Part shown: one piece after another, positions 8,380 to 18,260 of the stretch | Layout of the letters: every line of letters starts with the position of its first letter | Position numbering within the stretch: the first letter of the stretch is position 1 | Assembly: GCF_016765615.1 (NCBI RefSeq) | Contig: NZ_JAESWA010000004.1 | Location: 1 to 64,000, forward strand | Direction of reading: 5' to 3' | Source: Clostridium paridis | Lineage (GTDB): Bacteria > Bacillota > Clostridia > Clostridiales > Clostridiaceae | Length of the DNA: 64,000 bases | Translations under genes and position numbers: made by a program | Notes under the pieces: model-generated | What the model saw: only the letters and a program-made list of their open reading frames with translations | Databases searched by the model: none | What the model was told of the DNA's origin: nothing

Positions 8380-9786
8380 TTAAGAAAATGCTTTTCTCTT
8401 AATCTTCCCCCAACTATTTCTTTTCTTTCTAAATTTAATAATTCCTTCTAATCTAAATAATACTGTAAGCTGTCTATATCCAAAGTTCTCTAAAACTCCA
8501 AAAAAACTTAAACGAAGTAATTGCCTTAAACTTGGATATTTATTAAATGTGTATTCTTCAAGCAAAATTGCTCCTATTGACAAAATGATTCCATAAAGTA
8601 TTGATGAAGTAAGAAAAAGAATAAAAAACCTTAAGTCTAAAAATCCAAAAATAAAAGAAAGAGGAATTAAGAAATAACCAATGACCTCAATTAATGGACC
8701 TGTCATTTCAAAAATCCAAAAATATGGAGCTGCAATAAGCCCTATTGAACCATATTTAGGATTAAATAAAACTTTCTTGTGCCTAAACAAGCTGTCCATA
8801 AGTCCTATTTGCCACCTTACTCTCTGACTTTTCAAATCTTTTATCCTTTCCGGTGCTTGTGTCCAACATACAGGATCTGGTATAAATTTTACCTTATATT
8901 CCCTCTTGTTGGCAAGCATATATTCATGTATTTTCATTACAAGCTCCATATCTTCTCCTATAGTTCCTACACTATACCCCCCTACTTCTATAACTTCCGC
9001 CTTGCTAAATGCACCAAAGGCTCCAGATATTATAAGCAGAGATCCCATGGCATCCCATCCCATTCTTCCAGTTAGAAAGGCTCTTAAATATTCAATAATC
9101 TGAAACATTGCTATTCTATTTTTAGGAAGATCTATTTTCTTTATAATTCCATCTCTTATAGAACTTCCATTTGCAATTCTAACAATTCCTCCAACTGCAA
9201 TAGTTGCTTTATTTTCGATAAATGGCATTGTAACTCTTATCAAAGAGTCACTTTCAATTATAGAGTCAGCATCTATTGCAGCGAAAATAGGATACTTTGA
9301 TACATTTATCCCTGCATTTAGCGCATCAGCTTTCCCTCCATTTTCTTTATCAACCAAAACTAAGTTGGGTATATCTATATTTTTGTAAATTCCTTTTATG
9401 TTTTGAGTTTTAACTCTATATCGTATTGGTTGTTTTAGCATAACTAAATCAAATGCCTCAATTACTTTTTTTAAGGTTTCATCTTTTGAACCGTCATTTA
9501 TTACTATAATTTCAAAATTAGAATAGTTAAGGGATAACAAGGACTTAATATTGTCCACAATGGTTTCTTCTTCATTATATGCAGGAACTAACACGGAGAT
9601 AGGAAGCATATTTTCCGATGAACTGTATTTTTTATAGTCAGAATATATTATCTTTTTAATATAATCCGATAAACTAAAGGCAGATAGTATTAATTGAATG
9701 AAATATATAGAATTAATTAATAAAACATAATATAAAATAAAATTATTAAAATTGTAAATAATTCTTCCAATAACATTCCAGCTCAT
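8380..9786 (-). CDS. Processive family 2 glycosyltransferase (exopolysaccharide synthase)
   Basis: A 468-residue membrane GT2 enzyme. Order: one or two N-terminal TM helices (about 15-35), a cytoplasmic GT-A domain, then two to four C-terminal TM helices (about 345-425). Catalytic features are complete: nucleotide-binding Asp in IIVINDGSKDET (D98), DxD-type AAIDADS (D172/D174), acceptor ED (GEDMELVMKI) and QRVRW at 321-325. QxxRW marks processive enzymes that make cellulose, hyaluronan or poly-GlcNAc. The gene follows the HEAT gene by 7 bp. It is the likely polymer maker of this operon. The product sugar cannot be told from sequence alone. Confidence 0.9.
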   Translation of the reverse strand: MSWNVIGRIIYNFNNFILYYVLLINSIYFIQLILSAFSLSDYIKKIIYSDYKKYSSSENMLPISVLVPAYNEEETIVDNIKSLLSLNYSNFEIIVINDGSKDETLKKVIEAFDLVMLKQPIRYRVKTQNIKGIYKNIDIPNLVLVDKENGGKADALNAGINVSKYPIFAAIDADSIIESDSLIRVTMPFIENKATIAVGGIVRIANGSSIRDGIIKKIDLPKNRIAMFQIIEYLRAFLTGRMGWDAMGSLLIISGAFGAFSKAEVIEVGGYSVGTIGEDMELVMKIHEYMLANKREYKVKFIPDPVCWTQAPERIKDLKSQRVRWQIGLMDSLFRHKKVLFNPKYGSIGLIAAPYFWIFEMTGPLIEVIGYFLIPLSFIFGFLDLRFFILFLTSSILYGIILSIGAILLEEYTFNKYPSLRQLLRLSFFGVLENFGYRQLTVLFRLEGIIKFRKKRNSWGKIKRKAFS

Positions 9787-9793
9787 ATTCCAC

Positions 9794-10942
9794 CTAACTT
9801 TCTTTCATTGATAAATAATCTGAAAATAACTCGTATAGTTCTTTCTTATTTGGTTCCCTTGAATATTGGAATACAAATATATCTTGAGTCAAACCGCTTC
9901 CTTCAAGTGCTGAAACAATACTATCTTTTGCAAATTCATCATCACTCATAAATATTTCTCTAAGCTTATTAATCCCTGCTTTTATATTTATAATTGAATT
10001 AGCAGAATTATATCTAACCCACCATTCACTATCAGAAAGTGCATTAATTAAAGAATCCAGTGCTCTTTCATCTTGCATTGCTCCAAGAGCTTTTGCAGCT
10101 GCAGACCTCACCTCCCAATTTCTATCTTTTAATTTATTTAATATTTGATCTAAAAATCTAGTATCACCAGTTTTACCAATTGCTTTTATTGCTGCTATTC
10201 TTTTTTCCTTGTTTTCATTATTAATAAATCTTGCTATATTCTCATTTAATGTAGGTACCATATATCCTCCTGTGGTTTTTATAAATACAGTAGATACAAA
10301 TACATTAGGGAAATCCAGCATTTTATTAAATAATCCTAGCTTATCACCTTCAAAGCTATCTATTATTTCAGTTAATGCTCTCTCACTTAAGTTAAATTTA
10401 TTGCCTAAAATATTAAATGCCTCTATTAAAGCTTCTTTATTGCCTATTTTTGTTAATGCCATTAATACGTTATATCTTATATCAATGGACCTTATTCTAA
10501 GGACTTTTAATAGATATTCTGTGGCAGCTTCATTTTTAAATATTCCGAGGTTTTTACATGAATGGGCCACTTTAAAATAATCTCTGCTTTTTAAATTTTT
10601 AAATTCATATTCTAGAAGTCCTATATTATAGCATACTTCACTCATTCTTTTTGATACTATTCCAGTGTAAATATTACTATAAAATGCAATTCTATCAATT
10701 ATAATTCTGCGTTTAAGCTTATTTTTTGCTAGCTTACTTAGTTTTTGAATTTCTTCAAAAGTACCCTCTCTTTTCTCTAAATTAATCATAAATTCATCAA
10801 AAAAATCCACTATATCCTTATAATAGCTTTTTGACTTTTTATGAATATATTTTTCCAAAAATTTTTGATAAACTAGGTAAATGTATAAAATAAGTATAAA
10901 TCCTATAAAAAATACAATTGAATAATAAACTAATCTCTCCAT
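9794..10942 (-). CDS. HEAT-repeat protein with N-terminal membrane anchor
   Basis: About 382 residues. One TM helix near the N-terminus (VYYSIVFFIGFILILYIYL), a helical middle, then at least three HEAT/PBS-lyase-type repeats (RIAAIKAIGKTGDTRFLDQI, EVRSAAAKALGAMQDERALD, WVRYNSANSI). Such repeats form protein-binding solenoids. ATG 10942 is used: it begins 1 nt after the stop of the upstream regulator gene and has AAGAGG as ribosome binding site; the longer frame would overlap that gene by 35 nt. Tight spacing on both sides shows translational coupling. It probably scaffolds the membrane synthase complex or links it to the regulator; this is inferred from position. Confidence 0.82.
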   Translation of the reverse strand: MERLVYYSIVFFIGFILILYIYLVYQKFLEKYIHKKSKSYYKDIVDFFDEFMINLEKREGTFEEIQKLSKLAKNKLKRRIIIDRIAFYSNIYTGIVSKRMSEVCYNIGLLEYEFKNLKSRDYFKVAHSCKNLGIFKNEAATEYLLKVLRIRSIDIRYNVLMALTKIGNKEALIEAFNILGNKFNLSERALTEIIDSFEGDKLGLFNKMLDFPNVFVSTVFIKTTGGYMVPTLNENIARFINNENKEKRIAAIKAIGKTGDTRFLDQILNKLKDRNWEVRSAAAKALGAMQDERALDSLINALSDSEWWVRYNSANSIINIKAGINKLREIFMSDDEFAKDSIVSALEGSGLTQDIFVFQYSREPNKKELYELFSDYLSMKES

Positions 10943-10943
10943 A

Positions 10944-12212
10944 TTACCTCTTCTGTAATAACTTATTAATCCTTGCATCTAATTCAATTGGTGAGGCAGG
11001 TCTGCTTAAAAAATCATCTGCTCCTTCGTTAAATGCTCTCTCAATTAATGTTTCACTTTTTTGCAATGTAAATACTATGATTTTAGTATCTTTATTTGCT
11101 TTTTTAACTTCTCTTATTATTTCAACGCCTGTCATTCCAGGGAGTATAAATTCTGTTATGACAATATCTATTAAATATAATGATAAAATTTTACTTAAAG
11201 TCTCCACTTCATTAGCTGTGTATACCTTAAAATCTTTATTCTTATATCTTTTTTTAATTATCTTTAAAAATTCTTTGTCTTCGTTTATAATAAGAATGCT
11301 CTTTGAATTTATTTCAATATTCTTATCACTTAAATATACTTTTCCTCTTTCCTTTCTCTTAAATTTCAATAATTCAATTAATGCTATCTTTAAAATATCT
11401 TCCTCTTCTTGAAATTCTCTAACATTTCCAGTTATACTTATTTCCACTTTAAATTCATTAGATAACTTACTAATTTCATTTGCAATTTCCTCACCAAGCT
11501 TAAGCACATATAATGAGGTTTTATTGGGAAATACCATTAAAAACTTTCCTCCAGCTACTCTGAATATGAAATCTCTTAGTTCTAATTTATCTTTTAGTAT
11601 ACTTGTTATTTTTCTAATAACTTCATTTCCTGCTAATTTCCCAATGTTCTTATTAATAGCGGATAAATCATCTATATCTACTATCAAAATTGATAACTTT
11701 GATTTATCTTTCTTAGATATATCTATCTCTTTTTTAAGCAATTTCTCTCCGTAAGTAGCTGTATACGTGCCTGTTAGAGAATCATATATTAAGGAATTAA
11801 CATATTCATTATAAATACTTATAATGTTCTTTAGTTTTAAGACTAGCTCTTTTGAATTTATTGTTTCCTTGAGGTAATCTATTGCTCCCATTTCCATTGC
11901 TTCTAATTTAACTTCATTATAAAATTCCCCAAGAAATAATATTGGCATCTTTTTAAATTTATCTTCTTTCCTTAGGTTTTTATATAATTCAAAGGATATT
12001 CTTTCAAGGTCATCTTCAATAATTATTAAGCTAATACTTTCTTCTAATAAATCTAAAAAAACGTCTTCTTTTTCCTCCATAAAGTCTTTAATACTTTCTA
12101 TGAGAACCCCAAATCCATAGGTATTGCATTCTACAACCCAGTTAGGAAGTTTTTTTTCATTATGAGTAAAAAATAGTATGCTTCCTTTAGCTTCATTAAC
12201 ATTTACCAACAT
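10944..12212 (-). CDS. REC-GGDEF-REC regulator with all three domains degenerate
   Basis: A 422-residue soluble protein of three signalling domains. The N-terminal receiver-like domain (about 10-130) lacks a clear phosphorylation site. The GGDEF domain (about 145-295) has YDSLTGTYTATYG, but its signature is RVAGGKFLMVFP, so GGDEF has become AGGKF and cyclase activity is not expected. The C-terminal receiver (about 305-420) has IVITEFILPGMTGVEI, with Glu where the phosphorylated Asp should be. The gene starts directly after the upstream stop (TAA-ATG) inside the polysaccharide operon. It probably acts as a ligand-binding or docking regulator of the synthase, as degenerate GGDEF proteins such as YdaK do. 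Confidence 0.85.
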   Translation of the reverse strand: MLVNVNEAKGSILFFTHNEKKLPNWVVECNTYGFGVLIESIKDFMEEKEDVFLDLLEESISLIIIEDDLERISFELYKNLRKEDKFKKMPILFLGEFYNEVKLEAMEMGAIDYLKETINSKELVLKLKNIISIYNEYVNSLIYDSLTGTYTATYGEKLLKKEIDISKKDKSKLSILIVDIDDLSAINKNIGKLAGNEVIRKITSILKDKLELRDFIFRVAGGKFLMVFPNKTSLYVLKLGEEIANEISKLSNEFKVEISITGNVREFQEEEDILKIALIELLKFKRKERGKVYLSDKNIEINSKSILIINEDKEFLKIIKKRYKNKDFKVYTANEVETLSKILSLYLIDIVITEFILPGMTGVEIIREVKKANKDTKIIVFTLQKSETLIERAFNEGADDFLSRPASPIELDARINKLLQKR

Positions 12213-14336
12213 TTAACTCGCTCCAATTCTTTTAAATGCATCTTTTAAAATATAGTAAGATGGTTTTAATCTTTCATGATATTTGGGCATTTCCCACTCA
12301 TCCCAATTAAATGTTCCTATATTTCCACTCTCTATTGTTCCATCTGCATTAAAAATACTTAAACCAATTTGAAAATTTTGTGCTTTTATAGGCTTTATAC
12401 CTTCTATATGTAAGTCATTCATAATCATCTTCTCAGATGGGTCCATCACATTAAATAATTGCCAAGGGATTCTTATTTCTATATTATCTCCGTTAGTGTA
12501 AAAATCACTTAAGGAATTAAAATCCTTATTTTTAGGGTTCCCATTTCCGTAAAATAATTTGCCTGTTTCATATTTGGTAAATGGAATAACTCTCTTATCC
12601 TGTGGCAACTTAAGTTGTCTATTTAAACACAGATAAATTGGATTAAATGTTCCACTGTTTTTAGCATCAAAGTTTGGATTTATATCAATCATTCCAAGTT
12701 TTGAATATATATAATAAAATGAGTCATAATAGCTATCTACAAGTACTCTAGAATTATCTTTTCCATTTATAAAAAGCAAGAATTCTGATCCCATATTTAA
12801 GTTTAAATTAAAATCTTTATAGTAACTATTACCACTATTTTTTAGAGTATCTATTGAAATAATAATTTTATCCTTAAATAGCTGTAAATCTTTTTTCTTT
12901 ATCCAAAAATATATATATTTTTCATCAGACTTTACATAAAGTTCTGCACTATTAGTTTTAGAAACATTATTACTATTAATCCACTCTTTAGTATTTCCAT
13001 CAACATAACAAATGCTTTCCTTTTCTCCTGGATCAAAAGCCAATACTCCAAACTCCTGTTCATTTGTTTGAGGATTTGACCAAAAGGGTCTTCTATCAGG
13101 TATATCTAAATCCATGGTATTCCAGGTTCTCTTAAACCATTCATCTTGCCATGTAAAAATGAGTCCACCTGCATAACCAGTATTATAAATATCTTGTAGC
13201 ATTGATACTTCCATCTCTCCTTGAGATTTTTCGTCAATCTCTCCTTGATTAAAGCCTGTATGAATATTCTCATGTGCCTTTCCTCTTGATGCTGGAATTC
13301 CGAACTCAGCTACTAATACCGGAATGCTATGTTCCTTTATTAAATCCTCCAAATAAGCTTTGTAGGTATTAACTTCTCCACTTTTATTTTGTATATATTC
13401 TTTTTGATAATTCATAAAGTCTGGGTAATAGGGATAAATGTGATAAGATGCAAAAAGCCCCGGCTTAAAATTTTCTTTACTTAAAATATGCATTGGATTT
13501 ACTGGAACCAAGTCCTCTTTGGGTAAAGGTTCATTGGGATGACTTAACAAATCTGTAGTTACCCAATTGGTAAAGCTCGTAGGTCTTTGCATTTTATATT
13601 TATCTGTTTCATATTTAATTGCATAATCCTGAATTTCTGCTAGCCAATTTTCAAAAGGTGAAGCGCCCTTTGTATAAATATAATTACCATCATAAGATTT
13701 CTTAGCAGCATTCTTTTCATTTGTACTAATTACAAACGCGGGATCCCACTCTATACCAAGTATCCAAGCAGAGATATAATTTGAGACATCGTGTGTGTAC
13801 TTTCCGCTGGCAAAACCTCTTTGTTCTTTAAGTTCAGCATTTCCATGAATTATATCAATTAAATTTTTAGTGTCTTCCTTAACCGTATCTAATATTTTTT
13901 TATCAAAGGCATCTCCAATTGAGGCCATATCTTCTTCATTAACCCAAACTCCCTGCATAACATATATAGGATTAAAATTTTTCTTGTTATATTCATATAA
14001 GGCCTCATAAAATTCAGGTTTAAGAGTTGTATAGACTCTTATAGTATTTGAATTCATGTTACTTATTTCCTTAAACCAATCAAGGTATTCTTCTTTTGTT
14101 AATGCTAGTTCACCTGGGAAGTGTCCTGGCTTTCCAAGTCCAAGATTTACCCCTTTAATAAATTCTTTTTTCCATCTTCCATATTTATAGATATAAAAAC
14201 TCTTATTATCTGCTTTTGCAATATAAGCAACATCATTTTTGAATAGAGAAGTCTTATCTCTAATTACTGGCGCTATTTTTATTCCTATAACAATAAAAAC
14301 TATGATTAGTGTAACCGTTAAAAAATACTTTTTCAT
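12213..14336 (-). CDS. Clan-A (TIM-barrel) glycosidase-like protein, membrane-anchored
   Basis: A 707-residue protein: N-terminal TM/signal anchor (about 3-22), a barrel domain (about 60-420) and a beta-rich C-terminal part (about 440-700). The barrel starts FIKGVNLGLGKPGHFPGE, typical of GH2/GH5-like enzymes. A likely acid/base Glu is in AWILGIEWDPAF and a likely nucleophile Glu in IPVLVAEFGIPASRG, followed by the Trp strand LIFTWQDEWFKRTW. The exact GH family is not recognised. Start ATG 14336 has GGAGG 5 nt upstream. It is the first gene of the polysaccharide operon, so an extracellular role in processing the polymer is likely. Confidence 0.75.
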   Translation of the reverse strand: MKKYFLTVTLIIVFIVIGIKIAPVIRDKTSLFKNDVAYIAKADNKSFYIYKYGRWKKEFIKGVNLGLGKPGHFPGELALTKEEYLDWFKEISNMNSNTIRVYTTLKPEFYEALYEYNKKNFNPIYVMQGVWVNEEDMASIGDAFDKKILDTVKEDTKNLIDIIHGNAELKEQRGFASGKYTHDVSNYISAWILGIEWDPAFVISTNEKNAAKKSYDGNYIYTKGASPFENWLAEIQDYAIKYETDKYKMQRPTSFTNWVTTDLLSHPNEPLPKEDLVPVNPMHILSKENFKPGLFASYHIYPYYPDFMNYQKEYIQNKSGEVNTYKAYLEDLIKEHSIPVLVAEFGIPASRGKAHENIHTGFNQGEIDEKSQGEMEVSMLQDIYNTGYAGGLIFTWQDEWFKRTWNTMDLDIPDRRPFWSNPQTNEQEFGVLAFDPGEKESICYVDGNTKEWINSNNVSKTNSAELYVKSDEKYIYFWIKKKDLQLFKDKIIISIDTLKNSGNSYYKDFNLNLNMGSEFLLFINGKDNSRVLVDSYYDSFYYIYSKLGMIDINPNFDAKNSGTFNPIYLCLNRQLKLPQDKRVIPFTKYETGKLFYGNGNPKNKDFNSLSDFYTNGDNIEIRIPWQLFNVMDPSEKMIMNDLHIEGIKPIKAQNFQIGLSIFNADGTIESGNIGTFNWDEWEMPKYHERLKPSYYILKDAFKRIGAS

Positions 14337-14415
14337 ATAAACCTCCAAATGCTATTGAAGAATTAATATATAGTTTCCCATGTTACAAAAAGTTTATCCT
14401 TTTAAGCAATATAAA

Positions 14416-14440
14416 AAGGGAAGTCATTATAACTTCCCTT
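14416..14440 (-). terminator. Terminator after the lytic transglycosylase gene
   Basis: A 9-bp stem (AAGGGAAGT / ACTTCCCTT) with a 7-nt loop and a TTTTTATATT tail on the minus strand. It ends the polA-coaE-transglycosylase group. Confidence 0.85.
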
Positions 14441-14479
14441 CTGTCATACTTACTTATATTACTTTTAATTAATTATAAA

Positions 14480-15025
14480 CTATGTTTTATATAAAAGTTT
14501 ATATATATTATAATTTACCTTAACCTTCTTAATATATTTATCTGTTTCACCATAGGGAATGTTATGCAGATTCTTCCCATCCTTTGATATGTCGGAGTTA
14601 TTTAGCCATTTACTTACATTACCTCTTCCTGCATTATATGCTGCCAAAACTAATTCAGTTGTACCAAACTCCTCTTGTAAGTTCTTTAAATACCAGCAAC
14701 CCATTTGTATATTCTTTTCTGGATCAAATAAATCTTCACTTTTAAAGTTAATATCATTCATTGACTTTGCAATCCATTCAGCTGTTGGTTCAGTCAATTG
14801 CATTAACCCAATGGCCTGTTTCTTAGAAGCAACGTCTTTGTTAAACTTACTTTCAGTATTAATTACAGACATCACTAAATATGGATCTAAGCCATTTTCT
14901 TTTGAATATTTCAAAATATAATCCTTATATTTAAGTGGATATAAAGTATTATATATAATTTCTCTTGAAATCAATACAATAGCTATTAGAGTCAAAACTA
15001 CTATAAATACTCTCTTTACTTTCAT
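14480..15025 (-). CDS. Lytic transglycosylase (SLT family)
   Basis: A 181-residue membrane-anchored murein-cleaving enzyme. An N-terminal TM segment (about 5-22) is followed by an SLT domain. Visible are the catalytic Glu in MSVINTESKFNKDV, the AIGLMQLTEPTA motif and ELVLAAYNAGRGNVSKWL. Length and order match the small clostridial and bacillar SLT proteins. It follows coaE by 17 bp with its own GGGAG ribosome binding site and shares the polA-coaE transcript. A terminator follows. It acts on peptidoglycan outside the membrane. Confidence 0.92.
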   Translation of the reverse strand: MKVKRVFIVVLTLIAIVLISREIIYNTLYPLKYKDYILKYSKENGLDPYLVMSVINTESKFNKDVASKKQAIGLMQLTEPTAEWIAKSMNDINFKSEDLFDPEKNIQMGCWYLKNLQEEFGTTELVLAAYNAGRGNVSKWLNNSDISKDGKNLHNIPYGETDKYIKKVKVNYNIYKLLYKT

Positions 15026-15042
15026 TATTGTCTCCCATAGAA

Positions 15043-15642
15043 TTATTTATAACTATTTAATATTTCAACTAAATCTTTTACCTGTACTGCAGTTGATGCT
15101 ATATCTTTTGAATTATCAACAATTATGTTTGAAAAATCCTTTTTCTTGTCTAAATTCATCTGTGAATTTATTCTTTGAAGAGCTTCACTTTGATTTAGCT
15201 TATCTCTCTCCTTAAGCCTTGCAATTTGAGTATTATGGTCTACCCATACTAGAATTACTAGGTCCATTGACTCATGAAGTTTATTTTCTATTAATGTTGG
15301 AGCATCCAAAATAACTATTTTCTCACCTTTTTTTTCTTTTTCAAGAAATGCTAAATCAATTTCTTTTAATATATATGGTAGAATTATCTCTTCATACTTT
15401 ATTCTTAGTCTTGGAAACCTAAAAATATGATTACCAAATTCTTTTCTTCTAAATTCTCCTCTCCAGTCAAAAAAACCTTCCCCAAATTCTACTCTTACTC
15501 TTTTTAATATTTCGGGATATTTTTTAAGTACATCCTTAGCTATTGTATCTGCATCTATTATCTTAAATCCTGATTCTCTTAAGAATCCTGAAACTGTACT
15601 TTTTCCTGATGCAATTCCTCCAGTTAGTCCGACCTTTAACAT
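15043..15642 (-). CDS. coaE: Dephospho-CoA kinase
   Basis: About 199 residues; catalyses the last step of coenzyme A synthesis, the ATP-dependent phosphorylation of dephospho-CoA. Family marks: the P-loop VGLTGGIASGKSTVS at the N-terminus, then IIDADTIAKDVL, and the lid region LVILVWVDHNTQIARLKERD. ATG 15642 was chosen: AGGAG, which overlaps the polA stop codon, is correctly spaced for it, whereas the GTG three codons earlier touches that site. It is coupled to polA, an arrangement common in Firmicutes. Confidence 0.95.
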   Translation of the reverse strand: MLKVGLTGGIASGKSTVSGFLRESGFKIIDADTIAKDVLKKYPEILKRVRVEFGEGFFDWRGEFRRKEFGNHIFRFPRLRIKYEEIILPYILKEIDLAFLEKEKKGEKIVILDAPTLIENKLHESMDLVILVWVDHNTQIARLKERDKLNQSEALQRINSQMNLDKKKDFSNIIVDNSKDIASTAVQVKDLVEILNSYK

Positions 15643-15653
15643 TTTACTCACTC

Positions 15654-18260
15654 CTATTTTGCGTCATACCAATTGTGACCAACATTCAAGTCAACTTCTA
15701 AAGGAACACTTAACTCTAAAACATTTTCCATTTCTGTTTTTACTAGTTTTTTAACTTCCTCTAGCTCATTAGGCTTAACGTTTAATATAAGTTCATCATG
15801 AACTTGTAATATTAATGTACTCTTTAAATTCTTTTCTCTAAGTTTGTCATAAACTTTTATCATAGCTATTTTTATAATATCTGCAGCACTTCCTTGAATA
15901 GGTGCATTCATAGCTAATCTTTCCCCTAACGCCTTCAATATCTTATTTGAAGCTTTTATTTCAGGTATAAATCTTCTACGATTTAATATTGTATGAACAT
16001 ACCCATCTTCGTTTGCTTTTTCTATCACTCCATTTAAATATCCTTTTATTTTAGGGTATCTATCAAAGTATATACTCATATATTCGCCTGCTTCTTTTTT
16101 GGTAATACCTAAATCTTGTGCAAGCGAAAAATCAGAAATACCATATACTATTCCAAAATTAACTGCCTTTGCTCTCCCTCTCATTAAAGAAGTTACTTCT
16201 TCTAATGGTACTTTAAAGACTTCTGATGCAGTTTTTGTATGGATATCTATATCCTCTTTAAAGGCATTTATCATATTATCATCTCCAGACATATGAGCTA
16301 GCACTCTTAACTCAATTTGAGAATAATCTGCAGATAGAATTAAATCATCATCATTATTTGGTATGAATACTTTTCTTATTGCTCTACCCATTTCATACTT
16401 TATAGGTATATTCTGAAGATTAGGCTCTGTTGAACTTAATCTACCAGTTGTTGTAACTGTTTGGTTAAAACTTGAATGTATATGTCCATCTGCATCTATA
16501 ACATTCTTTAACCCTTCAATATATGTTGAATATATTTTAGATATTTGTCTAAAATAAGTAATTTCCTTAATTATAGGGTGTTTATCTACTAGTTTCTCTA
16601 ACACCTCAGCATTAGTTGAGTAACCAGTTTTAGTCTTTTTAACTGGCGGTAAATCTAATTTTTCAAATAATATTTTACCTAGCTGCTTAGGTGAATTTAT
16701 ATTAAATTCTTCACCAGCTAATTCATATATCTTAGCTCCTGTCTCTTCTATCTCCTTTTTAAATGTGACTGAAAGCTCTTCTAACATATTTTTATTTACT
16801 TTAAAGCCCTCACATTCCATAGCTGATAGAACATCTGCTAATGGAAGCTCTACCTTATAGTAAAGTTCCTCCATATCATCAGCCTTTAACCTTTCTATAA
16901 ATATATTAGAAAGTTCTTTTAGATAATGAACTCCATCAGCTTTTATTTCTTCTTGTGAACCTTTTAGTTCCTTACCTAAATATTCCCCAATTAAAACTTC
17001 TAATGGATACTTTCCTTTTGAGGAATCTATTATATATGCTGCTAATTCCACGTCAAATTCTATTGATTTAGGTTCTATATTAAACTTTCTTAAGACAGTT
17101 AGTGTATTCTTTATTCCATATGAGTATTTAATTATAGTATCATTTTCAAATATTTCCTTAAGTAGTTTAATATAATCATCTCTATTTTCTTTTTCAATAT
17201 CTAATGCTTTTACTTCATAATCTCCAAGCTCTGTACTTATAAATAATTTCTCTATATTAATTTTTGAATATAATTCTGAATCTACAAGTTGAGATACTAT
17301 ATATACTTCTTTTTTGATACTTGAAACAAGTTCCTTAAAGCCTTTTAAACTATCTATATTTTTAACTGGAATTTTCTCAACTTCCTCTTTTTCTTCAGCA
17401 AGTTCAAATCTTCCCAATAAGGATTTCATGCCAAGTCTTAGGAATAAGTTTCTTACTTCAACATTATTAATATGCTCTTTATATTTTTTATCTTCCCAAG
17501 TGAATTCAACTGGAACATTTCTTATAATTGTGGCAAGTCTCTTGCTAAACACTGCATCTTCTCTATGATTTTCTAGGTTTTCTTTAATCTTCTTACCACT
17601 AATTTCTTCTATATTATCTAAAACATTTTCTAAAGTTCCATAGGTTTGAATCAATTTATAAGCAGTCTTTTCACCTATACCTGGAACCCCTGGAATGTTA
17701 TCTGATTTATCTCCCATTAATCCTTTTACATCAATAAATTGAGTTGGAGTTACTCCAAAATCCTCTATCATTTTTTTATAATCATATATTTCTTTTTCTG
17801 AAACACCCTTTTTAGTGATAATTATCTTTGTTGAATCAGAAGCTAGTTGCAGTGCATCTCTATCTCCTGTCAAAATATAAACTTCCTTATCACTTTCTTC
17901 TCCTAGTTTTGAAATAGTTCCAAGCAGGTCATCTGCTTCAAAACCATCTAATTCAAAAACAGGTATGCCAAGAAGAGCCAACATGTCCTTCACAACTGGA
18001 AATTGCTCTGCTAATTCATCTGGCATTCTTTTTCTACCTGCTTTATAATCAGTGTATTCTTCATGTCTAAATGTAGGCGCTTTTCTATCAAAAGTCGCTA
18101 TTATGTAATCAGGCTGAATTTCATCTTCTATCTTAAAAATCATATTTGCAAATCCATAGATCGCATTAGTATGTAGCCCTTCACTATTAGTTAGTGGTGG
18201 TAGTGCATAAAAAGCTCTATTCATGATTGAATTAGAATCTATAAGTAATACTCTTTCCAT
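15654..18260 (-). CDS. polA: DNA polymerase I
   Basis: About 868 residues; repair and Okazaki-fragment processing polymerase. Domains in order: 5'-3' exonuclease (about 1-290; MERVLLIDSNSIMNRAFYAL, IATFDRKAPTFRHEEYTDYK, VKGLMGDKSDNIPGVPGIGE), a middle 3'-5' exonuclease-fold domain whose DxE metal site is not visible (FISTELGDYEVKALDIEK), so proofreading is probably absent as in Bacillus PolA, and the family A polymerase domain (ADYSQIELRVLAH, RAKAVNFGIVYGIS, LQVHDELIL). ATG 18260 has GGAGG 6 nt upstream and matches the family N-terminus; the frame extends upstream without support. It leads the polA-coaE-transglycosylase group. Confidence 0.97.
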   Translation of the reverse strand: MERVLLIDSNSIMNRAFYALPPLTNSEGLHTNAIYGFANMIFKIEDEIQPDYIIATFDRKAPTFRHEEYTDYKAGRKRMPDELAEQFPVVKDMLALLGIPVFELDGFEADDLLGTISKLGEESDKEVYILTGDRDALQLASDSTKIIITKKGVSEKEIYDYKKMIEDFGVTPTQFIDVKGLMGDKSDNIPGVPGIGEKTAYKLIQTYGTLENVLDNIEEISGKKIKENLENHREDAVFSKRLATIIRNVPVEFTWEDKKYKEHINNVEVRNLFLRLGMKSLLGRFELAEEKEEVEKIPVKNIDSLKGFKELVSSIKKEVYIVSQLVDSELYSKINIEKLFISTELGDYEVKALDIEKENRDDYIKLLKEIFENDTIIKYSYGIKNTLTVLRKFNIEPKSIEFDVELAAYIIDSSKGKYPLEVLIGEYLGKELKGSQEEIKADGVHYLKELSNIFIERLKADDMEELYYKVELPLADVLSAMECEGFKVNKNMLEELSVTFKKEIEETGAKIYELAGEEFNINSPKQLGKILFEKLDLPPVKKTKTGYSTNAEVLEKLVDKHPIIKEITYFRQISKIYSTYIEGLKNVIDADGHIHSSFNQTVTTTGRLSSTEPNLQNIPIKYEMGRAIRKVFIPNNDDDLILSADYSQIELRVLAHMSGDDNMINAFKEDIDIHTKTASEVFKVPLEEVTSLMRGRAKAVNFGIVYGISDFSLAQDLGITKKEAGEYMSIYFDRYPKIKGYLNGVIEKANEDGYVHTILNRRRFIPEIKASNKILKALGERLAMNAPIQGSAADIIKIAMIKVYDKLREKNLKSTLILQVHDELILNVKPNELEEVKKLVKTEMENVLELSVPLEVDLNVGHNWYDAK

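Noticed and set aside
15654-18260. Proofreading activity of DNA polymerase I
   Set aside because: The 3'-5' exonuclease domain lacks a visible DxE metal site and other catalytic acids, as in other Firmicute PolA proteins. This is normal for the group and not a finding.
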